Shown in pieces: positions 17,807 to 25,808 of a DNA stretch of 39,854 bases. The notes under the pieces are model-generated. The model did not search any database. It was not told the DNA's origin and worked only from the letters and a program-made list of their open reading frames with translations. The position numbers and the translations under genes are program-made. The stretch covers positions 1 through 39,854 of the forward strand of contig NZ_JACYHE010000055.1 in assembly GCF_021696945.1 (NCBI RefSeq), given 5' to 3'. The DNA comes from Streptomyces sp. JJ36. Lineage in GTDB: Bacteria; Actinomycetota; Actinomycetes; Streptomycetales; Streptomycetaceae. Position 1 is the stretch's first letter. The number at the start of each line of letters is the position of its first letter.

Positions 17807-18502
17807 ATGAGGATCGGCAGAGGAAGGCCGGACGTGGCACTCGTCCCCGCGCCGGACCGTGGCGTGTGGCGGCTGGGCAAGGCCAACGACCCGCTGCGGT
17901 ACGAACGGCTCAGCAAGGAGGACAACGACCACGCGGCCAGCAACCGGTGGAGCGTGGTCAGCTACGGCATCCTGTACTGCGCGAGCGCACTGGACGGCTG
18001 CTTCGCGGAGGCCCTGGCCCCCTTCCGGGTCGACCCGGAACTGCGCGCGCTGATCGGCGACGAGTGGTCGGACTCCCGCTTCCTGCCGCCGGGGAGGCTG
18101 CCTCAGGACTGGCGGACCCGGCACACCCTGGTCCGCCTGGCGCCCGACAAGGAGGCGGGCTTCCTGGACGTCGAGGACCCGCGGACGCTCCGGGCCCTCT
18201 CCACCGACCGGGAACTGGCGCCCGGGCTGGCCGCGTTCGGGGTCGGCCGGCTGACGCCGGCCCACATCCACGGCCAGGACCGCCGCGTCACACGCCTGAT
18301 CTCCGCCTGGGCCCTGACCCAGCGCACCCCCGACCAGCGGCGCCGCATCCACGGGATCGCCTACCGGTCGCGTTTCGGGATGCGCCGCTGCTGGGCGGTC
18401 TTCAGCGACGTGGAGCTCGAGGAGCTGGAGCGCCGGCCGATCTGGCCGGAGACGCCGGGCTTCCGGGAGGTGCAGCAGGAGTACGGGCTGACGGTGCTCT
18501 GA
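17807..18502 (+). CDS. RES-domain protein, candidate NAD-consuming toxin
   Basis: This 231-residue protein matches the RES family, whose studied toxins (for example MbcT) degrade NAD+ by phosphorolysis or hydrolysis. The family's Arg, Glu and Ser are all visible: Arg47 in NRWSV, Glu68 in CFAEALAPFR and Ser188 in GIAYRSRFG. The opening VWRLG and GILYCAS segments are also typical. Toxins of this family usually follow an Xre/MbcA-type antitoxin gene directly. Here the preceding gene is the WD40 protein, and an antitoxin-like gene lies 800 bases downstream. The start is uncertain: ATG 17807 has GGGAGG three bases away, while GTG 17834 has AGAGGAAGG at ideal spacing (17819-17827) and would remove nine residues. 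The intact catalytic set implies activity unless neutralised. Confidence 0.8.
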   Translation: MRIGRGRPDVALVPAPDRGVWRLGKANDPLRYERLSKEDNDHAASNRWSVVSYGILYCASALDGCFAEALAPFRVDPELRALIGDEWSDSRFLPPGRLPQDWRTRHTLVRLAPDKEAGFLDVEDPRTLRALSTDRELAPGLAAFGVGRLTPAHIHGQDRRVTRLISAWALTQRTPDQRRRIHGIAYRSRFGMRRCWAVFSDVELEELERRPIWPETPGFREVQQEYGLTVL

Positions 18503-18671
18503 ACGGCGAGCGCGCGCCCGCGCCTCCGGGCCCGTACACGCCCCCCGTTGACCACCCTCAAGCCCCCCTCTCGCTCCCCGTCGAACCCCCGCACGCCCCC
18601 TCCCCGCACCCGGCGCTCTCGACGTACTGAGAGCCGACCGGTAGCCCGATCGAACGATTCACGCCGCACGG

Positions 18672-18704
18672 AGATGACCGGCAGATGACCGGCAGATGAC
18701 CTGC
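18672..18704. repeat. Three tandem 11-base repeats
   Basis: AGATGACCGGC occurs at 18672-18682 and 18683-18693, then AGATGACCTGC at 18694-18704. The 11-base period places every copy on nearly the same face of the helix. The array lies about 120 bases upstream of a possible -10 element and looks like a multi-site operator. Confidence 0.65.
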
Positions 18705-18820
18705 ACAGAAGGGGAATGCCGAGGTCAGCGCGGTTGATCTGGTCACCGGCGACTCTGCCGGCCCTCCGCCCGCACACGAGAATGGCGGGTAAAGCGGTGG
18801 AGTCGAGGGGGGTCTGCGGG

Positions 18821-18826
18821 TAGTCT
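18821..18826 (+). promoter_or_regulatory. Possible -10 element TAGTCT
   Basis: A TANNNT hexamer lies in the locally AT-richer stretch just before the possible small gene at 18855. No good -35 is visible. It could drive that gene, or the antitoxin-like gene further on. Confidence 0.3.
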
Positions 18827-18854
18827 GCTGGCGATGCCAAGTCCGGGAGAAGCC

Positions 18855-19163
18855 ATGACGACCGCAGTGCGTGCCCCCGCACACTTACCCGTGCCCCGCC
18901 GCCCGGGAGCCCCACGCCCGGGAGTGGCCGTCGCGCGCCGCCCACGCGCTCCCGGCGCGGGCCCCGCGGGCCGGATAGCCGGGCCCCGTACCGCGTCCGC
19001 CGGCCGCACCTCCCACGCGTGCGGCCGGCGTGCCCGGACCGTGCACCGCCCCGTGCGGCCGGGCCCCGCGCGGCTCGCCGAGGTCACGCCTCCCCCGGGG
19101 CGCCGGCGGCCGCCGAGGCGTGTTGTTCCGCGTGGCACCGTGCATCCGCCGCCGTCCGCGTGA
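18855..19163 (+). CDS. Possible small Arg/Pro-rich protein with a TTA codon
   Basis: This open frame of 102 codons starts at an ATG four bases after GGGAGA (18845-18850), downstream of a plausible -10 box. The product is about half Arg, Pro, Ala and Gly and has no recognised domain. Codon 11 (18885-18887) is TTA, the rare leucine codon read by the bldA tRNA, which would tie expression to development if the gene is real. It may instead be chance coding in GC-rich DNA. The initiation context is the main reason to list it. Confidence 0.25.
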   Translation: MTTAVRAPAHLPVPRRPGAPRPGVAVARRPRAPGAGPAGRIAGPRTASAGRTSHACGRRARTVHRPVRPGPARLAEVTPPPGRRRPPRRVVPRGTVHPPPSA

Positions 19164-19305
19164 CGCACCGGCACGCCCCGGCGTGCGCGCGTGCCCGCGC
19201 CGGACGCGGGGAGAATCCACACACATCCAGAGCCCGTCGTCACGCACGCGGCAGGCGGCCCACGGGCTGCGCCGTGCCGTCACGACACCGAGGGGGGACC
19301 CCGAC

Positions 19306-19713
19306 ATGCCGTCCTTCGAGGAGACCGCCATCACACCGGAAACGCGAGTCAGCGAGCTCGCCCGACAGGCCCATGCCCTCGCCGTGCGCATGTCCGTCGC
19401 GGACACCGCCCGCTTCCTGAAGGACAACCTGGGCCAGCAACTCACCGCACGGCTCGCGGGCATCAGCGACGCCAAGCAGGTCGGCAAGTGGGCCACCGGC
19501 AAGGCGAGTCCCAGCCAGAACGCCGAGACCAGGCTGCGGGACGCCCTGCAGATCTTCCAGCTCATCCAGGAGGCGGAGAGTCTCTACACGGCGCGGGCCT
19601 GGCTCATCGGCATGAATCCCCAGCTCGACGACGAGGCGCCGCTCAAGGTGATCGCCGAGGGCCGGGGCCGGGAGGTCATGGTCGCCGCCCGCGCCTATCT
19701 CGCCGGGAGCTGA
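19306..19713 (+). CDS. Xre/MbcA/ParS-like antitoxin-type protein
   Basis: This 135-residue protein has an Xre-like helix-turn-helix at about residues 42-70 (LGQQLTARLAGI, KQVGKWATGKASPS). Its C-terminal part resembles the MbcA/ParS/Xre toxin-binding domain formerly called DUF2384 (ARAWLIGMNPQL, APLKVIAEGRGREV, AARAYLAG). Proteins of this family neutralise RES toxins and repress their own operons. ATG 19306 follows AGGGGG (19291-19296) at good spacing; upstream in-frame starts encode only Arg/Pro-rich sequence. It is the obvious candidate partner for the RES protein, although gene order and distance are unusual. It may also be a stand-alone regulator. Confidence 0.72.
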   Translation: MPSFEETAITPETRVSELARQAHALAVRMSVADTARFLKDNLGQQLTARLAGISDAKQVGKWATGKASPSQNAETRLRDALQIFQLIQEAESLYTARAWLIGMNPQLDDEAPLKVIAEGRGREVMVAARAYLAGS

Positions 19714-19873
19714 CGCCACGCCCGGCCGGCCGGACGGAGCCGCCGGGCCGCCGGCCTGACGGGCCCGCGGCGGCCGTGCCCGGGCCCCCGGCGGGAGGGC
19801 CGGAGTGCGGGCCGCACGGGTCCCGGGGGAATCCCGTGGACGGCGGGATGGGGCCACACCACACTGGTGGCTC

Positions 19874-21274
19874 GTGAGCCGCACATCCCCCGTCGGCGCG
19901 TCCGCCGGCACCAGCGAACCGCCACAAGCCCTGTGGAACCGGAACTTCCTGCTCTTCTTCACCGCGCGCGCCGTCGCCAAGCTGGGCGACGCGATGCTGC
20001 CCGTCGCGCTCGCCGCCGGACTCCTCGGGCACGGCTACGGCGCCGGCGCCATCGGCTACGCGATGGCCGCCTTCTCCGTCTGCTTCGCGGGCTTCGTGGT
20101 CTTCGGCGGGGTGTTCGCCGACCGCCTCGACACCCGGGCCCTGATGGTCGGCTCGGACCTGGTGCGGGTGGGCGCCCAGGGGATGGCCGCGGGCCTCTTC
20201 TTCACCGGCCACGTGGTGCTGTGGCAGATCTGCGTCATCGGCGCGGTCAACGGCCTCGCGGCCGGCACCTTCCAGCCGGGCGTGGCCTCCACGGTGCCGC
20301 GGATCGCGCGGGACGTGCAGGGCGCCAACGGCGCGATCCGTACGGCCGAGTCGCTCGCCATGCTCGGCGGGCCCGCGGTGGCCGGGATGCTGGTCGCGCT
20401 CGCCTCGGCGGGCGGGGTCTTCGCGGCACACGCCGGCACCTACGCGGTCAGCGCCCTCTGCCTGCTGCTGCTCCGGCTCGGCCGCCCCCGCCCCGGGGAG
20501 GCCGGGGCCGCCGGACGGGACCGGCCGCGGGCGAGCTACCGCGCCGATCTGGCCGAGGGATGGCGGGAGTTCCGGGCCCGCACCTGGATGTGGGGCGTCA
20601 TCGTGATCTGGATGGTGCTGATGATCACGGTGTCCGGGCCCCTGGTGCCGCTGACCGCGGGCGAGATCGTTCCCACGCACGGCGCCGGGGTCTTCGGGCT
20701 CGTCAACTCGGCGCTGGGGGCCGGCACCACGGTGGGCGGGCTGATCGCCATGCGGGTACGCCCGGCGCGGCTGCTGCGGGCGGGCGCCCTGGCGCTGCTG
20801 GGTTTCGGGCTCTATCCGGCAGCGGTCGGCCTGGGGCTGCCGCTGCCGGCGGTCATGGGCTGCACGGCGGTCTCCGGCGCGGCCATCGCCTTCTGGGGCG
20901 TGATGTGGGCGACGAGCGTCCAGACCCAGGTGCCCGGCCCCATCCTGAACCGGCTGCACGCCTACGAGGTGGCCGGCTCGCTGGCGATGATGCCGGTCGG
21001 GCAGGCACTGGCCGGGCCCGCCGCCGCACTCTTCGGTGCCCGCACGGTGCTGGTCGCCGGCGGGGTGATGGTGCTGGTGGTGTCGGCGGCGCTGCTGTCC
21101 GTACGGGCCGTCCGCGAGCTGCCGCGGGCGGACGGCGGCCCCGTCGGCGGGGACACCGCCACCGGCAGCCCCGCACCCGGTGCCCCTGCGGATGCCGGTG
21201 CGGCGCCCCCAGGCGCCTACGCCCGGGGACGGAGCGAGGACCGGTCGCGCGTCCTCGGCCGGAAAACCGAGTGA
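19874..21274 (+). CDS. MFS transporter (exporter-type)
   Basis: This 466-residue protein has about twelve hydrophobic segments from WNRNFLLFFTARAVAKLGDAM onward. The loop after the second segment reads FADRLDTRALMVGSDLVRVG, the motif-A-like position of the MFS_3/EntS-like group of actinobacterial exporters. A second half begins around YRADLAEGWREFRART, as expected for two six-helix bundles. The last 45 residues form a flexible Gly/Pro/Ala tail. GTG 19874 was chosen because the membrane domain starts about 25 residues later; the ribosome site (GGTGG, 19866-19870) is weak. Substrate is unknown. It sits 34 bases before the ABC pair on the same strand, so coordinated efflux is possible. Confidence 0.88.
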   Translation: MSRTSPVGASAGTSEPPQALWNRNFLLFFTARAVAKLGDAMLPVALAAGLLGHGYGAGAIGYAMAAFSVCFAGFVVFGGVFADRLDTRALMVGSDLVRVGAQGMAAGLFFTGHVVLWQICVIGAVNGLAAGTFQPGVASTVPRIARDVQGANGAIRTAESLAMLGGPAVAGMLVALASAGGVFAAHAGTYAVSALCLLLLRLGRPRPGEAGAAGRDRPRASYRADLAEGWREFRARTWMWGVIVIWMVLMITVSGPLVPLTAGEIVPTHGAGVFGLVNSALGAGTTVGGLIAMRVRPARLLRAGALALLGFGLYPAAVGLGLPLPAVMGCTAVSGAAIAFWGVMWATSVQTQVPGPILNRLHAYEVAGSLAMMPVGQALAGPAAALFGARTVLVAGGVMVLVVSAALLSVRAVRELPRADGGPVGGDTATGSPAPGAPADAGAAPPGAYARGRSEDRSRVLGRKTE

Positions 21275-21294
21275 GCCGCGACAGTCCCCAACCG

Positions 21295-21300
21295 TACGCT
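21295..21300 (+). promoter_or_regulatory. Possible -10 element for the first ABC gene
   Basis: TACGCT ends eight bases before the ATG of the first ABC half-transporter, which lacks a ribosome site. This spacing suggests a leaderless transcript starting at or near the ATG. No -35 was convincing. Confidence 0.3.
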
Positions 21301-21308
21301 CGGTCCTG

Positions 21309-23645
21309 ATGACTGCCACCGCCACCGGTCCCGGCACCGGTCCCGAGCCCGCCCCCGCATCCGGCACCGCCGTCCCGGGCACCACCGCCGCCCCGGGCCG
21401 GGCCGTCCCGGAGGCCGGCACCGCGCCACGGCGCTCCGCCGTCCGTTCGCTGCTGCGGCTCTGGCCGTACGTGCGACCGGTGCGGGCACGCTTCCTGACC
21501 GCGGCCGGGGTGGCGATCGTCGCCTCCTGCATGGCACTGCTCGTACCGCTGGTGCTGAAGTGGCTGGTGGACGGCCCGGTGGCGGACCGGGACACCCGCG
21601 GCGTGTGGCTGGGCGGCGCACTGCTGCTGGCGGTGGGCGTGGTCGAGGCCCTCCTCTTCGGCCTCCGCCGGTGGCTGGTGGCACGGCCGTTGGCGGGCGT
21701 GGAGGCGGCCATGCGGGCCGACCTGTACGCCCGGCTGCAGCGGCTCCCGGTCGCCTTCCACGACCGCTGGGCCGCCGGCCAGTTGCTCTCCCGGGCCACC
21801 GCCGACCTCCAGCTCCTCCGTCTCTTCCTGGTCTTCCCGCTGACCTTCCTGGTGGTCAACACCACCACCATCCTCGTCGGTTGCGTGATCATGCTGGTAC
21901 AGGAGTGGACGCTCGGCCTGGTGGTGCTGGCACCGATGATCCCGCTCGCCGTGCTGTGCTCGGTCTTCGAGGCCCGCTACTCGGTGGCGGCACGGCGGGC
22001 GCAGGACCAGATCGGGGACCTGACGACGGTGCTGGAGGAGACCGTCCTCGGCGTGCGCGTCGTCAAGGGCTTCGGACGCCACCGCAGCCAGGCCCGCACC
22101 TTCCGGGCCCTCTCCGAGAAGCTGCTCGCCACCGAGCTGTACAAGGCGCGGCTGCTGGCGGGCATCTGGGCGCTCATCATGGCGCTCCCGGAGCTGGCCG
22201 TCGGTGCCGCGCTGGTGATGGGCACGGTGCAGGTGGCCGACGGGTCGCTGTCGGCGGGCACGCTGGTGGCCTTCCTCTCCACGGCGCTGGCGCTCCGCTG
22301 GCCCGTGGAGTCGCTGGGCTTCCTGCTCGCGATGAGCAACGAGGCCGCGACGGCCACCGACCGGTTCTTCGAGGTGATGGACGCGCCGCTGCCGGCGGAC
22401 ACCACCGGCGCGGCGGACCCCGGGGCGCCGGTGGACACCAAGGCCGCCGCGGGACCGCTGGACACCCCGGTCTCCGCCAGTGCGACGGGGGCCGCGGGGC
22501 CCGGCGCTGACGGCACCGCGAGCCCGGCAGGGCCGGGGCGTGCCGCAAGCACTCCAAGCCCCACCGCCGCGGCAGGTCCCGCAGGCGCGGCGAGCGCCGA
22601 CGACTCCGCAGGTACCGCGGACTTCGCAGGTGCCACCGGCTCTGCGGGTTCCGCAGGCCCTGCGAGCGCCGCAGGCGCCGCAACTCCCGCGGGTGCGAGG
22701 AGTGCCACCGGTGTGGGGGGTGCCGCGGGTGCCGCAGGGGCCACCGGCACCGCTTCCGCAGCACGCGCGGCGGACGCCGCACGGACGGCCTCCGCTTCCG
22801 CGGGGCCCGCGCAGGGCGGGCTGCGCTTCGAGGGCGTCCGGTTCCGGTATGCCGACGCTCCGCCCTCCGCGCCGCCCGCCCTGGACGGCGTCGACCTGCG
22901 CGTCCGGCCCGGCGAGACGATGGCCCTGGTGGGGGCGACCGGCAGCGGCAAGACGACCCTGACGGCGCTGGTGCCCCGGCTGCACGAGGTCACCGCCGGC
23001 CGCATCACCCTGGACGGCCGGGACATCACCGCGATGCCGCGCGCGGAGCTGCGGTCGCTGGTCGCCGTCGCCTTCGAGGAGCCCACCCTCTTCTCGGCGT
23101 CGGTACGGGAGAACGTGCTCATGGGCGCGGAGGGCGCCGGCGAGCGGGAGCTGGCCCGGGCGCTGCGGACCGTTCAGGCCGACGGTTTCGTGGCGGCGCT
23201 GCCGCAGGGGGTGGACACCCAGGTGGGCGAGCAGGGCCTGGCGCTCTCCGGCGGCCAGCGGCAACGGCTGGCGCTGGCCCGCGCCGTCGTGGGCGCGCCA
23301 CGCTTCCTGGTGCTGGACGACCCGCTCTCGGCACTCGACGTGCACACCGAGGCCGCCGTGGAGGCGGCGCTGCGGGAGGTGCTGGAGACCACCACGGCGC
23401 TGGTCGTGGCGCACCGCCCGTCCACCGTGCTGCTGGCCGACCGGGTGGCGCTGCTGTCCGGCGGCCGGGTGGCGGCGGTGGGCACCCACCAGGAACTGCT
23501 GCACCGCAGCGCGGAGTACGCCTGGCTGATGTCCGGCGAGGAGCGGAAGAGCGCGGCGGAAGGGCCCCCGCAGACGCAGCAGGAGGGCCCGGAGCACGCT
23601 GCGCACGGCCACCCGGCCGGCAGGTACGAGGGGAGCAGCCGGTGA
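21309..23645 (+). CDS. ABC half-transporter 1, degenerate ATP-site subunit
   Basis: This 778-residue exporter subunit has a six-helix membrane domain (about residues 50-350) with a fused nucleotide-binding domain from about 505. Walker A is GATGSGKT (542-549), the signature is LSGGQRQR and the H-loop is AHRPST. The Walker B catalytic position is Asp671 (LVLDDPLSALD) instead of Glu, and the Q-loop Gln is replaced by Glu (AFEEPTLF). These changes mark the non-hydrolytic side of a heterodimer. About 143 residues of Ala/Gly/Pro/Thr/Ser-rich sequence (about 360-503) sit between the membrane and ATPase domains, where 20-30 residues are usual. The stop overlaps the next start by four bases. Cargo is unknown. 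Confidence 0.92.
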   Translation: MTATATGPGTGPEPAPASGTAVPGTTAAPGRAVPEAGTAPRRSAVRSLLRLWPYVRPVRARFLTAAGVAIVASCMALLVPLVLKWLVDGPVADRDTRGVWLGGALLLAVGVVEALLFGLRRWLVARPLAGVEAAMRADLYARLQRLPVAFHDRWAAGQLLSRATADLQLLRLFLVFPLTFLVVNTTTILVGCVIMLVQEWTLGLVVLAPMIPLAVLCSVFEARYSVAARRAQDQIGDLTTVLEETVLGVRVVKGFGRHRSQARTFRALSEKLLATELYKARLLAGIWALIMALPELAVGAALVMGTVQVADGSLSAGTLVAFLSTALALRWPVESLGFLLAMSNEAATATDRFFEVMDAPLPADTTGAADPGAPVDTKAAAGPLDTPVSASATGAAGPGADGTASPAGPGRAASTPSPTAAAGPAGAASADDSAGTADFAGATGSAGSAGPASAAGAATPAGARSATGVGGAAGAAGATGTASAARAADAARTASASAGPAQGGLRFEGVRFRYADAPPSAPPALDGVDLRVRPGETMALVGATGSGKTTLTALVPRLHEVTAGRITLDGRDITAMPRAELRSLVAVAFEEPTLFSASVRENVLMGAEGAGERELARALRTVQADGFVAALPQGVDTQVGEQGLALSGGQRQRLALARAVVGAPRFLVLDDPLSALDVHTEAAVEAALREVLETTTALVVAHRPSTVLLADRVALLSGGRVAAVGTHQELLHRSAEYAWLMSGEERKSAAEGPPQTQQEGPEHAAHGHPAGRYEGSSR
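22386..22815 (+). repeat. Low-complexity Ala/Gly linker coding segment
   Basis: A run of short irregular in-frame repeats (GCAGGT, GCCGCG, GCGGGT and relatives) encodes Ala-Gly-Ala-Thr-Ala-Ser-like units across about 143 codons. It lies exactly between the transmembrane and ATPase domains of ABC half-transporter 1 and looks like repeat expansion by slippage. Confidence 0.7.
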
Positions 23646-25525
23646 CGACCACCGTGGACGACCGCAGGACGCCGACCGACGACGAGCCCGGCGACGGCTC
23701 CGCCGCCGCCCGCCCGGCACTCCCGGAGGGCGCGGGCGACCCGTTCGACCGGGATGTGCTCCCGGCTCCCCGCGACGCTCCGCGGACGCTGCTGCGTGCC
23801 CTGCTGCGCCCGCACCGCGCGCGGGTGGCGCTGGCCGCGCTGCTGCTGCTGGGCCAGCAGGCCGCCGCCCAGGCGGGGCCGCTGCTGGTCGCGTACGCCA
23901 TCGACCACGCGGTCCCGGCCTACCGCCGGGACGACCTCGGCCCGCTGCTGGCGGTGGCCGCCGGCTTCCTGGTGGCCGCGCTGTCCTCCGGGGTGCTGCA
24001 GTTCGGCTTCCTCCGCACGGCCGCCCGGGTCAACCAGCAGGTGCTGCTCGCACTGCGCTCCCGCATCCACCGTCACGCGCAGGCGCTGAGCATCGACTTC
24101 CACGACCGCTACACCTCCGGCCGGCTGGTCTCGCGCGCCACCACGGACGTGGAGGCGCTGCGGGAGCTGCTGGACGAGGGGTTGCAGGAGCTGCTCACCG
24201 TGGTCGTCTCCGTCGGCTACATCCTGGTGCTGCTGCTCACCCTGGACGTGGGGCTGGGCGGTGCCGCGGTGCTCTCGTTCCTGCCGCTGTGGTTGCTCGT
24301 CCGGGTCTTCCAGCGCCGCTCGCGCCGTATCCACCGCACCAAGTCGACGGCGACGGCGCAGGTCATCGTGAAGTTCGCGGAGACCATGAACGGCATCCGG
24401 CCGGTGCAGTCCTTCCGCCGGGAGCGGGCGAACGACGCGGTCTTCGGCAGCCTCAACGACCGGCACCGGCAGGCGAACGGGGACGCCATACTGGCGATGG
24501 CCCGGTACGTCGTCTCCTCCCGCCTCACCGCCAACGTCGCGCTGGCGGCCCTGGTGCTGTGGGGCGCCTACCGGGTGGCGGCGGGCGGGCTGGAGCTCGG
24601 CGTGCTGGCCGCCGCCGCGCTGTACCTGCGCCGGCTGTACGAGCCGATCGACCGCCTGGGCATGTTCCTCAACTCCCTCCAGTCGGCGTCCGCCTCGCTG
24701 GAGAAGATCGCCGGGCTGCTCGCCCAGGAGCCCTCGGTGCCGGAGCCCGCGCATCCCCGCCCGCTGCCCCCGCGACGTGGTTCCCTGCCCGGCCGGGAGG
24801 TGGTCTTCGCGGGGGTGCGGTTCGCGTACCGGACGGGCGGCGAGGTGCTGCCGCGCTTCGACCTGACGCTGGAGCCGGGGCGTACCACGGCCGTGGTGGG
24901 GGCCACCGGCGCGGGCAAGTCGACGCTGGCGAAGCTGCTGGCGCGGTTCTACGACCCCACGGAGGGCCGCGTGCTGCTGGACGGCACCGACCTGCGGGAG
25001 CTGGACACCGCCACGCTGCGTCGTGGGGTGGTGATGGTCACCCAGGAGGCGTTCCTCTTCTCCGGCTCGGTCGCCGAGAACATCGCCCTGGGGCGCCCCG
25101 ACGCCACCAGGGGGGAGATCGAGGAGGCGGCCCGGGCGATCGGGGCGCACGACTTCATCGCGGCCCTCCCGGACGGGTACGACACCGACGTGCGGAAGCG
25201 CGGCGGACGGATCTCCGCCGGGCAGCGGCAACTGGTCTCCTTCGCGCGGGCGCTGCTGGCCGACCCGGCGGTGCTGATCCTGGACGAGGCGACGTCCTCG
25301 CTGGACGTGCCGGGGGAACGGGCCGTGCAGCGCGCGATGTCCACGGTCCTGGAGGGTCGCACGGCCGTGGTGGTCGCCCACCGGCTGTCCACGGTGGAGA
25401 TCGCGGACCGGGTGCTGGTGATGGAGGACGGCCGGATCGTGGAGGACGGAGCCCCCGGAGACCTCGCCGCGCGTGGCGGACGCTACGCCGAGCTGCGCCG
25501 GGCCTGGCGGGACAGCCTGGTGTGA
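23642..25525 (+). CDS. ABC half-transporter 2, catalytic-site subunit
   Basis: This 627-residue exporter subunit has a membrane domain (about residues 55-345) and an ATPase domain with Walker A GATGAGKS (420-427), Q-loop MVTQEAFLFSG, Walker B LILDEATSSLD with catalytic Glu549, and H-loop AHRLSTV. The signature reads ISAGQRQ, with Ala526 in place of the first glycine of SGGQ. In a heterodimer this altered signature faces the Asp671 site of the partner. The GTG start overlaps the partner's stop (GTGA), indicating coupled translation and equal dosage. The pair resembles, from memory, the ABC genes close to the glgE cluster in S. coelicolor. Drug or lipid export is likely; cargo is unknown. Confidence 0.94.
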   Translation: MTTTVDDRRTPTDDEPGDGSAAARPALPEGAGDPFDRDVLPAPRDAPRTLLRALLRPHRARVALAALLLLGQQAAAQAGPLLVAYAIDHAVPAYRRDDLGPLLAVAAGFLVAALSSGVLQFGFLRTAARVNQQVLLALRSRIHRHAQALSIDFHDRYTSGRLVSRATTDVEALRELLDEGLQELLTVVVSVGYILVLLLTLDVGLGGAAVLSFLPLWLLVRVFQRRSRRIHRTKSTATAQVIVKFAETMNGIRPVQSFRRERANDAVFGSLNDRHRQANGDAILAMARYVVSSRLTANVALAALVLWGAYRVAAGGLELGVLAAAALYLRRLYEPIDRLGMFLNSLQSASASLEKIAGLLAQEPSVPEPAHPRPLPPRRGSLPGREVVFAGVRFAYRTGGEVLPRFDLTLEPGRTTAVVGATGAGKSTLAKLLARFYDPTEGRVLLDGTDLRELDTATLRRGVVMVTQEAFLFSGSVAENIALGRPDATRGEIEEAARAIGAHDFIAALPDGYDTDVRKRGGRISAGQRQLVSFARALLADPAVLILDEATSSLDVPGERAVQRAMSTVLEGRTAVVVAHRLSTVEIADRVLVMEDGRIVEDGAPGDLAARGGRYAELRRAWRDSLV

Positions 25526-25559
25526 GCCGCCCCGGCACACTGCCCGGTGTGAGCCGCCC
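25519..25559. repeat. 14-base direct repeat over the ABC stop codon
   Basis: GGTGTGAGCCGCCC lies at 25519-25532 (containing the TGA stop of ABC half-transporter 2) and again at 25546-25559, 27 bases apart. It is probably a short local duplication. Confidence 0.5.
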
Positions 25560-25625
25560 AGGGGTCGACGGCCCGTCATGGGGCCGACCGGAAAGCCGGA
25601 TACCGGACATGCCGGTTCAGTAAAC

Positions 25626-25644
25626 GGTCAAATTTTGCGGTCAA
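25626..25644. promoter_or_regulatory. AT-rich direct repeat, possible regulator site
   Basis: GGTCAA at 25626-25631 and 25639-25644, separated by ATTTTGC, form one of the least GC-rich spots in the window. It is a plausible promoter or activator site for the M4 protease transcript, though no consensus is identified. Confidence 0.35.
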
Positions 25645-25795
25645 CGCGCGTCACCGGGGGTACGCCCTGATGACATGCACGCGCCACCGTGGCAGTGTGC
25701 CTCTCCAGCGAGCCCTCCTCCCGGGGAGCGGCCCGCGCCCTGCCCGCCCCCTGCCCGGAGCCGGTCCGCGGACTCCGGATCCCCACGCAGAAGGA

Positions 25796-25808
25796 GTCAC
25801 CGGGTGAC
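25796..25808. promoter_or_regulatory. 13-base palindrome GTCACC-G-GGTGAC
   Basis: A perfect 6-1-6 palindrome overlaps the ribosome site and GTG of the possible leader ORF. The same hexamers recur in the glgP-glgE promoter region (31090-31168). It could be an operator or a small hairpin controlling the leader. Confidence 0.4.

Larger units (their letters stand above)
18503..19305. other. Long intergenic, 803 bases, between RES and antitoxin-like genes
   Basis: The first 300 bases are less GC-rich than their surroundings and promoter-like, with an 11-base triple repeat (18672-18704) and TAGTCT at 18821-18826. One small open frame with a good ribosome site begins at 18855. The remainder to 19290 is Arg/Pro-coding in all frames, with nothing convincing on the minus strand. 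Confidence 0.5.

Noticed and set aside
18672..18704. 11-base repeats as replication-origin iterons
   Set aside because: No replication initiator gene nearby; context favours an operator.
18743..19243. Minus-strand frames in the toxin-antitoxin gap
   Set aside because: No ribosome site and low-complexity Arg/Gly-rich product; no evidence for a gene.
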